A DNA stretch of 33,137 nucleotides. Origin: Mariaggregatimicrobium sp964498785. Its GTDB lineage: Bacteria > Zhuqueibacterota > Zhuqueibacteria > Thermofontimicrobiales > Thiofontviventaceae. The position numbers and the translations under genes were made by a program. The DNA lies in contig CAZCJL010000073.1 of NCBI GenBank assembly GCA_964498785.1, positions 1 to 33,137 of the forward strand. The letters run 5' to 3'. The notes under the pieces were generated by a model. That model ran no database searches and was not told the origin of the DNA. It saw nothing but the letters and a program-made list of their open reading frames with translations. Below are positions 6,681-13,488 of this stretch, piece by piece (position 1 is the first letter of the stretch; every line of letters starts with the position of its first letter).

Positions 6681-7346
6681 TCACCACCTGAAATCCCCCC
6701 ATTCCCTTCTATCCTCAAGTTGATGCGGGTTGCAATTTTGTTTTTCTGCAATTATTTCCAGTTGTTCCGCAAACACCCGGTATTTTTCACTGCTGGGTTC
6801 CATTTGATAGAGTAATTTGGGGAGGTATCTGAATCTGGTTTTTGGGGACTTTGCGCGTGTCACATATTCCAGGGCGAGTTCATTGAAAAATTGAATATAA
6901 TAATTTTCCGGAAATCCTGAAAAGGAGGCGAGCCAATCGAATGCTTCCTTTCCAATGACCGGATCTATGGAAAACAGCGCATGCCGAATGCATTCTTCTA
7001 TCCGAAACAAATCTGCCTGGTGCGTTCTGTCGGTTGGGTGGAAAGATGCTGCCCAGCGCATCAATCCCACCTGCGGCAAAATGTACGGGAATAGAGCTTC
7101 AAAACCGAAGTAAGTCACAGTATCATCTTCATCGTCGCCGAATTCTTTCAGAAACCTGTCTCCCTGACAGGCATGGCGGACATCGTAGGCAAGACCCAGT
7201 ACAAAATCTGACAACATGTTTTCACCTGCATCAAGCGGAATGCCTTTTTCGAGGTAATGAATCGTTTGATGAAGGCTGTCCAGATCGAGGTAATCGCCGT
7301 AGATTATTAGTCCGGCGGCATGTTTGGTAGGTTCGGAAATTAGCAT
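6681..7346 (-). CDS. Hypothetical protein, DUF6904-like
   Basis: 221 aa, soluble, no signal peptide or membrane segment. The pattern is IYGDYLDLDSLHQTIHYL near residue 15, LGLAYDVRHACQGDR near residue 50, then FGFEALFPYILPQVGLMRW and a helical C-terminal half. It resembles uncharacterised proteins grouped as DUF6904, but I recall the family only approximately. No enzymatic motif is evident. The gene lies between an IS remnant and a broken hicBA pair, in an accessory patch, transcribed in the same direction as both. The ATG at 7346 has only a weak GAGA ribosome site. Confidence 0.6.
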   Translation of the reverse strand: MLISEPTKHAAGLIIYGDYLDLDSLHQTIHYLEKGIPLDAGENMLSDFVLGLAYDVRHACQGDRFLKEFGDDEDDTVTYFGFEALFPYILPQVGLMRWAASFHPTDRTHQADLFRIEECIRHALFSIDPVIGKEAFDWLASFSGFPENYYIQFFNELALEYVTRAKSPKTRFRYLPKLLYQMEPSSEKYRVFAEQLEIIAEKQNCNPHQLEDRREWGDFRW

Positions 7347-7428
7347 GGCTATTCTCTTTTGAAATTATTTTACATTCCTTGATTTTATGGAACCTTTATT
7401 TGTAGTCAGTTATTGAAGTGCAGAACTG

Positions 7429-7640
7429 CTATTTCAGTAGTTTTATAAATTCTTCGCTGCTTAAATTAGCCTGTCTTATAATCGCTCTTAAAGTTCCTTG
7501 TGATCAGGTACAACGACTTGCGAAAATGGATTATCCTTGCGCAAAATGATGTGGTTGCCATGTTGACGTTTAAAATAAAATCCCGATTTTTTTAATGCCT
7601 TCACACAATCTTGACCTGAGATTTTTGGCAGTTTGCTCAT
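7429..7640 (-). pseudogene. hicA: hicA toxin with a frameshift near the 3' end
   Basis: The open frame (7640-7488, 50 aa) reads MSKLPKISGQDCVKALKKSG, then FYFKRQHGNHIILRK, including the catalytic HicA His of the GNH motif, and stops after VVPDHKEL. Directly after, in another frame (7491-7429), the expected C-terminus continues as LRAIIRQANLSSEEFIKLLK and a stop. Intact HicA proteins have about four residues (such as KKGT) between the two parts, so about 13 bases are missing. The last helix is therefore lost in translation. The ATG overlaps the hicB stop by 4 bases. The toxin is a double-stranded-RNA-binding-fold mRNA interferase, probably inactive here unless the truncated protein still works. 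Confidence 0.8.
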
Positions 7641-7843
7641 ACTGCAATAACCATTGTATCAAAATTTTCTTCCGGAATTGGCAAATTGTCTTCTTTCAGT
7701 GCTTCAATATAGACCTGGATGGCTTCTTTGATATTTGCTAGTGCTTTTTCTTTCGTTTCTCCCTGACTAATACATCCAGGTAAACTTGGGCATTCAGCCA
7801 CCCAATATCCATCTTCTCCACGGTAAATAATAACTTCTCTCAT
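7637..7843 (-). CDS. hicB: HicB-family antitoxin
   Basis: 68 aa. The pattern EDGYWVAECPSLPGCISQGE, then TKEKALANIKEAIQVYIEAL, is the partial-RNase-H fold of HicB antitoxins. It lacks the C-terminal DNA-binding extension found in longer HicB proteins, like many short members. The ATG at 7843 has a GGAGC ribosome site. The order hicB-hicA with a 4-base overlap is a known variant of the locus. HicB neutralises HicA by masking its active site. Here the toxin reading frame is shifted, so the antitoxin may be an orphan. Confidence 0.85.
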   Translation of the reverse strand: MREVIIYRGEDGYWVAECPSLPGCISQGETKEKALANIKEAIQVYIEALKEDNLPIPEENFDTMVIAV

Positions 7844-7890
7844 TTTATTGCTCCATAATTTTCTATGGTTTCAAATTTATTAATTCAAAT

Positions 7891-7986
7891 TCAAAGGGAA
7901 AAACCTTTTATCGATAAAATGACTTCTTTTTTTATGCCCTGCTTATCTGTAATATATCTTAAATTCATTTCTGTTGTATTGATCAT
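7891..7986 (-). pseudogene. Fragment of a Phd-like antitoxin
   Basis: 31 codons from ATG at 7986 to TGA at 7893-7891: MINTTEMNLRYITDKQGIKK then EVILSIKGFSL. The RYITDxxGxKxxVILxI pattern is the start of Phd/YefM-type and related antitoxins, normally 70-90 aa with a helical toxin-binding tail that is absent here. A promoter (8042-8070) lies just upstream. It is probably a relic, one of three toxin-antitoxin remains within 3 kb. The short length makes the family call tentative. Confidence 0.45.
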
Positions 7987-8041
7987 TGTATTTATCGTTC
8001 GATCTCTTTGTTTTGACTCATGAATACGCAACGCTAAAATA

Positions 8042-8070
8042 AATCTAATCAACAATTCGTTAAATGTCAA
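8042..8070 (-). promoter_or_regulatory. Promoter copy B of a duplicated 38-bp sequence
   Basis: On the minus strand TTGACA (8070-8065), 17-bp spacer, TAGATT (8047-8042). The surrounding 8041-8078 matches 6607-6644 at about 34 of 38 positions. It faces the Phd-like fragment. Confidence 0.5.
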
Positions 8071-8122
8071 TCAAAAAAATGGGTGACGTGTTGTTTTTAT
8101 GCAATCTATCTAATCAGGATAG

Positions 8123-9013
8123 TTACAACAACTCCCGCGTTGCTTTTCCCGGGATATCCAAAGAAAAACGAATAAGCGAGAGTTCTGTGCTATCATGCGC
8201 GGCGGAAAAGCAGAGCGTACGCCCAATGCTGTCCTGCCAGTTGCCGGTAATTCGGGCCGATTCATGGATATGGCCGTGCAGTGTGACAAGCGGCTGATAT
8301 TTCTCAATAAAGCGGCGGATGGCGATGCTGCCCACGTGAACATCCAGCGGGACATGGTCGATCATTTTTCCGTCCGTTGCGACACGATCCAGATTTGTGC
8401 TGTACGGCGGGGAATGGAACAAAAAAACGGTATTGGAGAAGTTCTTTGTATTGCGCACCAGATTTTTCAGGTCTTTCTTGATTGTGCTGTAGCGTAATTC
8501 ATTTTCATCGACATCCACTGTATGCAGTCCGTCTTCCGGGGAAATGCAGCCTGGATCAACGTAGCGTGACACATCATAACGTTCCCAGTCTTTCAACTTA
8601 AATGGCGTCGGCGGGACGCAGGCGTAGCCAAACAGGTGGAATTTTTCATAATGCCTGGTACGGTTGTGGAAATACGTCCAGATTTTTCTCTGCTCACCCG
8701 CGATAAAATCATCTTCATGAATCCTGGGATCGTCATTTCCGGGGATGATGAAAATTGTCGGGTATTCTTTCTTAAGATCAGCTTTTAAGCTGACGAGCTT
8801 CTTTATCAAATAATCGTTTATAAAATTCTGGTAGGAATGCCCTGCGGCTTCGCGATAATGCGCCAAATTAGGCAACACATCACCGCCGATGAAAACGATC
8901 TCCGGCAGACGGGAACGGATTTCCCGGAACAACTTTTCATAACGTTCGATGCTGCCATGCAAATCCGTCACGAAAAAGCAGGTAGTCAGATTATTCGTGA
9001 ATGTTATTTTCAA
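8123..9013 (-). CDS. Calcineurin-like metallophosphoesterase
   Basis: 296 aa. It shows the full set of metal-binding blocks of the family: TDLHG (Asp17, His19), GGD (43-45), PGND (91-94), FHSPP (His200) and LHGHIHES (His246, His248, His250). Two metal ions would be bound for hydrolysis of a phosphoester. It resembles the COG2129 group of predicted phosphoesterases, whose substrates are poorly known. There is no signal peptide, so it is probably cytoplasmic. The gene is single, preceded by a promoter at 9158-9186 that lies between inverted repeats. The ATG at 9013 lacks an obvious strong ribosome site. Confidence 0.9.
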   Translation of the reverse strand: MKITFTNNLTTCFFVTDLHGSIERYEKLFREIRSRLPEIVFIGGDVLPNLAHYREAAGHSYQNFINDYLIKKLVSLKADLKKEYPTIFIIPGNDDPRIHEDDFIAGEQRKIWTYFHNRTRHYEKFHLFGYACVPPTPFKLKDWERYDVSRYVDPGCISPEDGLHTVDVDENELRYSTIKKDLKNLVRNTKNFSNTVFLFHSPPYSTNLDRVATDGKMIDHVPLDVHVGSIAIRRFIEKYQPLVTLHGHIHESARITGNWQDSIGRTLCFSAAHDSTELSLIRFSLDIPGKATRELL

Positions 9014-9127
9014 TTTTGTGCCTATTTATTTTGACAGGATTATCGGATTAACAGGATTGATTTACTGAATGTTAAGTTATAACAAAATTTAGAATCTGCA
9101 AACAGCCCGTTTATCCTACTATGGAAA

Positions 9128-9226
9128 ACCCTTGCGATGGTTCCATAGCTCTACAATATTAGAACAACTAATCAAAGTTTTGTCAATCTATACAGACCGT
9201 TCTCATTTAAAAACCTTCGCAAGGGT
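9128..9226. repeat. 15-bp inverted repeats flanking a promoter
   Basis: ACCCTTGCGATGGTT (9128-9142) is repeated inverted as AACCTTCGCAAGGGT (9212-9226) with one mismatch. The 69 bases between contain the only strong promoter-like sequence before the metallophosphoesterase gene. The left copy overlaps a separate 8-bp hairpin, CTATGGAA/TTCCATAG (9119-9148). Elsewhere in the 9014-9393 gap are degenerate copies of an ACAGGATTA word near 9034-9060, and no gene. Confidence 0.6.
9158..9186 (-). promoter_or_regulatory. Promoter upstream of the metallophosphoesterase
   Basis: On the minus strand TTGACA (9186-9181), a 17-bp spacer and TCTAAT (9163-9158). It would give a leader of about 140 bases before the start at 9013. 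It lies inside the inverted-repeat pair 9128-9226. Confidence 0.55.
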
Positions 9227-9393
9227 GGTTTATGAACACTCTTGAAAGTAGAATCCCTTCGGAACGCTTACATAAATAAATAAAAAATCCGGTGATGTAA
9301 TTTTTTTTCAAAAAAGCACAAAGATCACAAAGAAAGAAACTCCATATTCGCTGTAATCTTCATAGTTATAAAAATTAGACTTCGAATATAAAA

Positions 9394-10716
9394 TTAAATC
9401 CCGCTAAATTGAATCTTTTCAAACATCAAACTGGGCGCCTGCATCGATGAATAGGGATAGGGATCATTTCCTACGGCGAGGAGCATGTTCCAGAATTCTC
9501 CCAGATTGCCGGAGATGTTCATTTCATTTATCGGCTTTATAAGTTGACCGTTTTCAACCAAAAAACCTTGAATTCCGAACGAGAAATCGCCGGTGGTGGA
9601 GTTGGAATTTCCACCGATAAACGAAGTGATCAGGATTCCTTTATCGACCTGTTTAATCATGTCGTCCAGCGATTGGGTTCCGAGTTCGAAAATGGTGTTC
9701 GATGTGCCGCCGGTTGTCGGGCTCATTCCCAATTTTCTGGCGTAATATGTATCGATAAAATAGTTTTTTAATATTCCTTTTTCGATGACTGGCATAACTT
9801 TCGCGGCAATGCCTTCATTATCGTACAGTTTTGATCCGAGGCCTTTTTTTATGAACGGGTCATCGATAATTGTTAATTTTTCCGAAGCGATTTTCTGATT
9901 TAATTTTCCTTCGAGAAACGAAGACTTCTGCTGCAATGCTCGTCCCGAAAGCGGACCGCGCATCGCATAAAATAGCCGAAGTGCGCTACGATTTTCAACG
10001 ACCATGATCATTTTATCGGACTTTATTTTATCCTGACCGATTTTCTGCATTGCCCGTTTACCTGCTTGCTTACCCAGAAAATCCGCTGTTGGCAACTGGT
10101 TGAAATAACGACAGGAGGCATAATACCAGTCTTCCGGTCGTTTTCCTTCCTCGCCTTCCACAGTGGCTTCCGCACCGGCATAAAACGATGTGCCAAATAT
10201 CTCACCAACAAAACCATTCGAATGCACCTGCACGCTTTCAGAATGTGAATCGCCGCAACCGGCCGTGGCTGATATAATTTTATCACTGACAGAATGGGTT
10301 ACTTCTTCGATCTGCTTTGCAACTTCAATACGTTTTTCAGACGTCAGCTCCTGATAAGACGGGTCGGTAATTTCAAGATCAATTTCTTTTTGACCTTTAT
10401 AAAGATCGGGATCCGGTAGTTTCCGGTATTCGTCTTCGGATAAATATTTGGTCATTGCTACTGCTTCGCGGATAAATTTTTCCAGCGAATTTTTATTTAA
10501 ATCGCAGGTGGAATGTCCGGAATAGCGTTGATTGGCATAAATATTTATATTCAAGGAATTGGACGTTGATTCCTGGATTTTTTCGAGCTTGCCATCACGA
10601 TGTTCAATTTCTACATTCCTGCGCCGTGAAATAGAAACCGCGGACTGATCCGCGCCCTGTTTTAGCGCGTATTGCATCGCCCATCGGGCTAATTCCAATT
10701 TATCATTTTTATTCAT
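9394..10716 (-). CDS. tldE: TldE/PmbA family protein, partner of TldD
   Basis: 440 aa, the normal length of PmbA/TldE. The N-terminal part (ALKQGADQSAVSISRRRNVE, EIEHRDGKLEKIQEST) and the C-terminal beta-rich part (GLGSKLYDNEGIAAKVMPVI, TTGGTSNTIFELG, FSFGIQGFLVENGQ) are typical. It lacks the HExxxH metal motif, as TldE proteins do. In Escherichia coli TldD and TldE form a heterodimeric metalloprotease that acts on unfolded peptides such as pre-microcin B17 and the CcdA antitoxin. It follows tldD after 34 bases with a GAGGAC ribosome site, so the two form an operon. Unlike the TldD here it shows no signal peptide. Confidence 0.9.
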   Translation of the reverse strand: MNKNDKLELARWAMQYALKQGADQSAVSISRRRNVEIEHRDGKLEKIQESTSNSLNINIYANQRYSGHSTCDLNKNSLEKFIREAVAMTKYLSEDEYRKLPDPDLYKGQKEIDLEITDPSYQELTSEKRIEVAKQIEEVTHSVSDKIISATAGCGDSHSESVQVHSNGFVGEIFGTSFYAGAEATVEGEEGKRPEDWYYASCRYFNQLPTADFLGKQAGKRAMQKIGQDKIKSDKMIMVVENRSALRLFYAMRGPLSGRALQQKSSFLEGKLNQKIASEKLTIIDDPFIKKGLGSKLYDNEGIAAKVMPVIEKGILKNYFIDTYYARKLGMSPTTGGTSNTIFELGTQSLDDMIKQVDKGILITSFIGGNSNSTTGDFSFGIQGFLVENGQLIKPINEMNISGNLGEFWNMLLAVGNDPYPYSSMQAPSLMFEKIQFSGI

Positions 10717-10750
10717 AATTATGTCCTCATAAATTTTATTTTACGATCAA

Positions 10751-12292
10751 TTAGCTAATTCCACCAACGGTAATGGATTTAACTTTCACAGTGGGCAATC
10801 CCATGGAAACCGGAACACCCTGTCCGTTTTTCCCGCATGTCCAGCCGCCTTCCGCCATTTTAAAATCGTCGGCAACCATTTCGATATCAGCAAGAACCTC
10901 CGGGCCGTTTCCGATGATATTCACATCCTTCACAGGTTTTGTTAATTTGCCATCTTCGATAAGGTAGCCGGTTTTCACGTAAAACGTAAAATCGCCGCCG
11001 CCGATAAAAACCTGTCCGTTTGTAAATGTTTCCGCCAACAAGCCTTTGCTGACACTTTTGATAATTTCTTCTTTTTTATGAGGACCAGGCAGCATGTAAG
11101 TATTACGCATCCGCGGCAATGGTGCATGTCGAAAAGATTCTCGCCTGCCATTGCCTGTGGGTTTCACATTGTAATATTTTGCGCTAATCCGATCGTGGAG
11201 ATAGGTTTTTAAAATTCCGTTCTCAACGAGAAATGTTTTTTCCGTGTGGTTTCCTTCATCATCGATATTCAGGGAGCCGCGCACGTTAGGATTTGTGCCG
11301 TCATCAACAATCGAAACGATATCTTTTGCCACTGGTTTGTTAATTTTATCCGAAAAAATCGATACCTCTTTGCGGTTGAAATCTGCCTCCATGCCGTGAC
11401 CGATTGCTTCATGTAGCAGAATTCCGGAGCTACCGGCTGCCAGAACCACTGGCATTTCGCCGGCTTCGGGTTTTACAGCATCAAACAAATCAACTGTGCG
11501 TTTCACACTTTCGGACGCCAGCAGATCGACTCGTTCCGGAGTGTAAAATTCGATGCCCTGCCGCGCCGACAGATTATAACCGTTGTCTTCCTTGCGTCCG
11601 TCCTGTTCGGCAATGCAATTTACGCCGAGATATGTCAGCGGACGGTAATCTGTCGCGTATATTCCGTCAGAGTTAGCAACCAATATGTATGATTCTTCAT
11701 CAGAATACCAGATATTCACTTTTTGAATTCGGGCGTCTAAATTAAAAACGTGATCATTTATTTTTTGAAGAAACGGTATTTTTTTATCGATTTTAACATT
11801 GTGCCAGGGAGTCATTATTTTATAATAATTCGGCGCACGACGATGTTTAAATTCCACCGGAGGACTATGTTTCGAGCCACTGGCAATTGCAGCCGCGGTT
11901 TTTGCAGCCTGAATCATACTCTTAAGTGACAGATCTTCAGTATAGGAATAACCGGTCTGATCGCCTTTTAACACCCGGATCCCCACACCTAATGCAATGT
12001 CTGAATAAGCACGATTCACTTTTTTATCTTCAAGTCCAATCCAGTTGGAAATTTCATGCTGAAAATAAACATCACAATAGTCACCCCCTTTGGATAGCGC
12101 CTCTGCCATCACCTGATTGATCATTGATTGATCAACGGCAAATCGGCCGAAATAGCCGGTCGGATCAGATGGAGCTGCTTCGGACGCAGCAAATCCGCCC
12201 TTTAAATCCCCGTAAAAAAATACCGGCACTGACGCTATCGCCAGCCCCTCAGAACTTTTCTTCAAAAATTCACGACGAGAAAAGTTTACCAT
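10751..12292 (-). CDS. tldD: TldD-family metalloprotease with a Tat signal
   Basis: 513 aa, about 30 more than cytoplasmic TldD. The N-terminus SRREFLKKSSEGLAIASVPV carries a twin-arginine motif (Arg6-Arg7) and a hydrophobic stretch, a Tat signal. The zinc site is HEAIGH (His294, Glu295, His299), followed by GMEADF, and a late conserved Cys in GGWTCGKNGQG can be the third ligand. It is a peptidase for small or unfolded peptides. The ATG at 12292 has AGGAGAG at good spacing. tldE follows directly. The exported form suggests peptide processing in the periplasm, in contrast to the E. coli cytoplasmic complex. A terminator-like hairpin lies 40 bases upstream of the start. Confidence 0.92.
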   Translation of the reverse strand: MVNFSRREFLKKSSEGLAIASVPVFFYGDLKGGFAASEAAPSDPTGYFGRFAVDQSMINQVMAEALSKGGDYCDVYFQHEISNWIGLEDKKVNRAYSDIALGVGIRVLKGDQTGYSYTEDLSLKSMIQAAKTAAAIASGSKHSPPVEFKHRRAPNYYKIMTPWHNVKIDKKIPFLQKINDHVFNLDARIQKVNIWYSDEESYILVANSDGIYATDYRPLTYLGVNCIAEQDGRKEDNGYNLSARQGIEFYTPERVDLLASESVKRTVDLFDAVKPEAGEMPVVLAAGSSGILLHEAIGHGMEADFNRKEVSIFSDKINKPVAKDIVSIVDDGTNPNVRGSLNIDDEGNHTEKTFLVENGILKTYLHDRISAKYYNVKPTGNGRRESFRHAPLPRMRNTYMLPGPHKKEEIIKSVSKGLLAETFTNGQVFIGGGDFTFYVKTGYLIEDGKLTKPVKDVNIIGNGPEVLADIEMVADDFKMAEGGWTCGKNGQGVPVSMGLPTVKVKSITVGGIS

Positions 12293-12331
12293 AGTGAACT
12301 CTCCTAATTATTCGTTTTAATATTGTGAATT

Positions 12332-12389
12332 AAAAAAAATCGAATCCCCCTAAGTATTTATCTTTATCTGCCAAAAACACGGGGGGTTC
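12332..12389 (-). terminator. Terminator-like hairpin between rlmB and tldD
   Basis: On the minus strand GAACCCCCC (12389-12381) can pair with GGGGGATTC (12350-12342) with one mismatch. Two bases later comes a run of eight T (12339-12332). The loop is long (30 bases). It lies downstream of rlmB and only 40 bases before the tldD start, so it could end the rlmB transcript or act as an attenuator for tldD. The rest of the 12293-12697 gap is mainly the repeat at 12494-12671. Confidence 0.5.
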
Positions 12390-12493
12390 AGAAAGACATT
12401 TTTAAGTTTTCGATTAATCGCTAATTATAAGACCTTGTTTAATGATATTTCGTTGTAAAATAATCAATATAATTTCAATCTATAAATTATTTT

Positions 12494-12671
12494 TTAACCT
12501 GAAAAATTCAAACCCACAGAGGCTCAGAGTACACGGAGTTCTTATTTTCAAAACATTACGCAAACAATAGCAACTCGAATTTTTCTTAACTGAGTTTAAA
12601 AACAATGTGCACACACGTTGCTGTTTCTCTGTGACGTCTGTGCCTCTATGGCACGTTTTGTGAATAATGCA
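12494..12671. repeat. 178-bp dispersed repeat, copy 1
   Basis: This sequence is present again, inverted, at 27037-27214 with the same length and clearly high identity by eye (for example AACAATAGCAACTCGAATTT is shared exactly). One end starts TTAACCTGAAAAATTCA, the other ends CACAAAA-like/TGAATAATGCA. Within the copy, CCACAGAGGCTCAGA near the left end is imperfectly inverted near the right end (TCTGTGCCTCTATGG), so the element can fold back on itself. No protein is encoded. It behaves like a non-autonomous mobile palindromic element. Confidence 0.8.
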
Positions 12672-12697
12672 TGTTACAAATAGCGCGCTCAAACGTA

Positions 12698-13429
12698 TTA
12701 TATTTTTTTTCGGCTCACCTCCCAAAAAACAATTGCCGCGGCAACAGATGCATTCAGAGAATTGATTTTTCCTGTCATTGGAATTTGCACCAAAAAATCG
12801 CATTTTTCACGGATTAACCGACGAATACCTTTGCCTTCACTGCCAATAATAATTCCCAGTGGCATCGTTAAATCAACATCCTGTATTCGCTGCTCACTTT
12901 TTTGATCGGCGCCAATAATCCATATTCCGCGGGATTTCAATTCCTCGATAGTTTGTGAGAGATTAGTAACTCGGATCACAGCTATGTGGTGGATTGCACC
13001 GGCTGATATCTTCGCGACAGTCTCCGTCAGACCAACGGATCGATTCTTGGTGATAATAATGCCGTGCAATCCGAATGCTTCTGCGGAACGCATAATCGCG
13101 CCAAGATTGTGAGGATCCTGAATTTCATCAAGCAGAGCAATTAACGGTGGTTCATTTTTTTTATTTGCAATATCAAAAATATCTTCCAATGACCGATATC
13201 CGATCTCACTGGCGATAGCAACTATTCCCTGGTGATTTACATGTCCGACTAATTCAGTAATTTTTTTACGGTTAACCTCCCGTATCGGGATATTTCCCGC
13301 GCTTGCGGCCAGTTTGACAGCATTTACATTCCCTGGCTTAATACCCTGTGCTATAAAAATTTTTTCAAGAGGCTGTCCTGCTTTTAGCGCCTCTATCACA
13401 GTATTTTTACCGTAAATAATACTCATCAT
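12698..13429 (-). CDS. rlmB: 23S rRNA 2'-O-ribose methyltransferase, RlmB/TrmH type
   Basis: 243 aa from ATG at 13429. A second ATG follows directly, and a TTG at 13438 is a less likely start. The N-terminal substrate-binding domain is IYGKNTVIEALKAGQPLEKI. The C-terminal SPOUT domain has the three family motifs: DEIQDPHNLGAIMRSAEAFG (residues 99-118), IIGSEGKGIRRL (around 195) and IPMTGKINSLNASVAAAI (around 215), which build the trefoil knot and S-adenosylmethionine site. In E. coli RlmB methylates G2251 of 23S rRNA. The upstream neighbour is the epimerase gene, separated by a terminator, so rlmB has its own transcript or reads through. No strong ribosome site is visible. Confidence 0.92.
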   Translation of the reverse strand: MMSIIYGKNTVIEALKAGQPLEKIFIAQGIKPGNVNAVKLAASAGNIPIREVNRKKITELVGHVNHQGIVAIASEIGYRSLEDIFDIANKKNEPPLIALLDEIQDPHNLGAIMRSAEAFGLHGIIITKNRSVGLTETVAKISAGAIHHIAVIRVTNLSQTIEELKSRGIWIIGADQKSEQRIQDVDLTMPLGIIIGSEGKGIRRLIREKCDFLVQIPMTGKINSLNASVAAAIVFWEVSRKKI

Positions 13430-13442
13430 AAATACCAAAATT

Positions 13443-13479
13443 AAAAAGCCTTGCGGCTGTTATAATTCAGAAGGCTTTT
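13443..13479 (-). terminator. Intrinsic terminator after the epimerase gene
   Basis: On the minus strand a 9-bp stem AAAAGCCTT/AAGGCTTTT (13479-13444) ends in TTTTTAA. An alternative compact form is AGCC-GCAA-GGCT with a GNRA tetraloop directly before the T run. It lies 10 bases after the epimerase stop and just before rlmB. Confidence 0.75.
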
Positions 13480-13488
13480 GATAATAAA

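Noticed and set aside
8041..8078. Integron attC site in the accessory patch
   Set aside because: One GTTAAAT word fits the right core (GTTRRRY), but no paired left core RYYYAAC at proper distance was found, and no integrase is present. The repeat is better read as a promoter.
5113..8100. New anti-phage defence island
   Set aside because: The patch contains toxin-antitoxin remains and an IS stump, but no nuclease, helicase or sensor modules. Most members are truncated, so a working defence system is not supported.
12480..12803. Minus-strand frame of 107 codons after rlmB
   Set aside because: It consists of the 178-bp repeat plus an out-of-frame part of rlmB.
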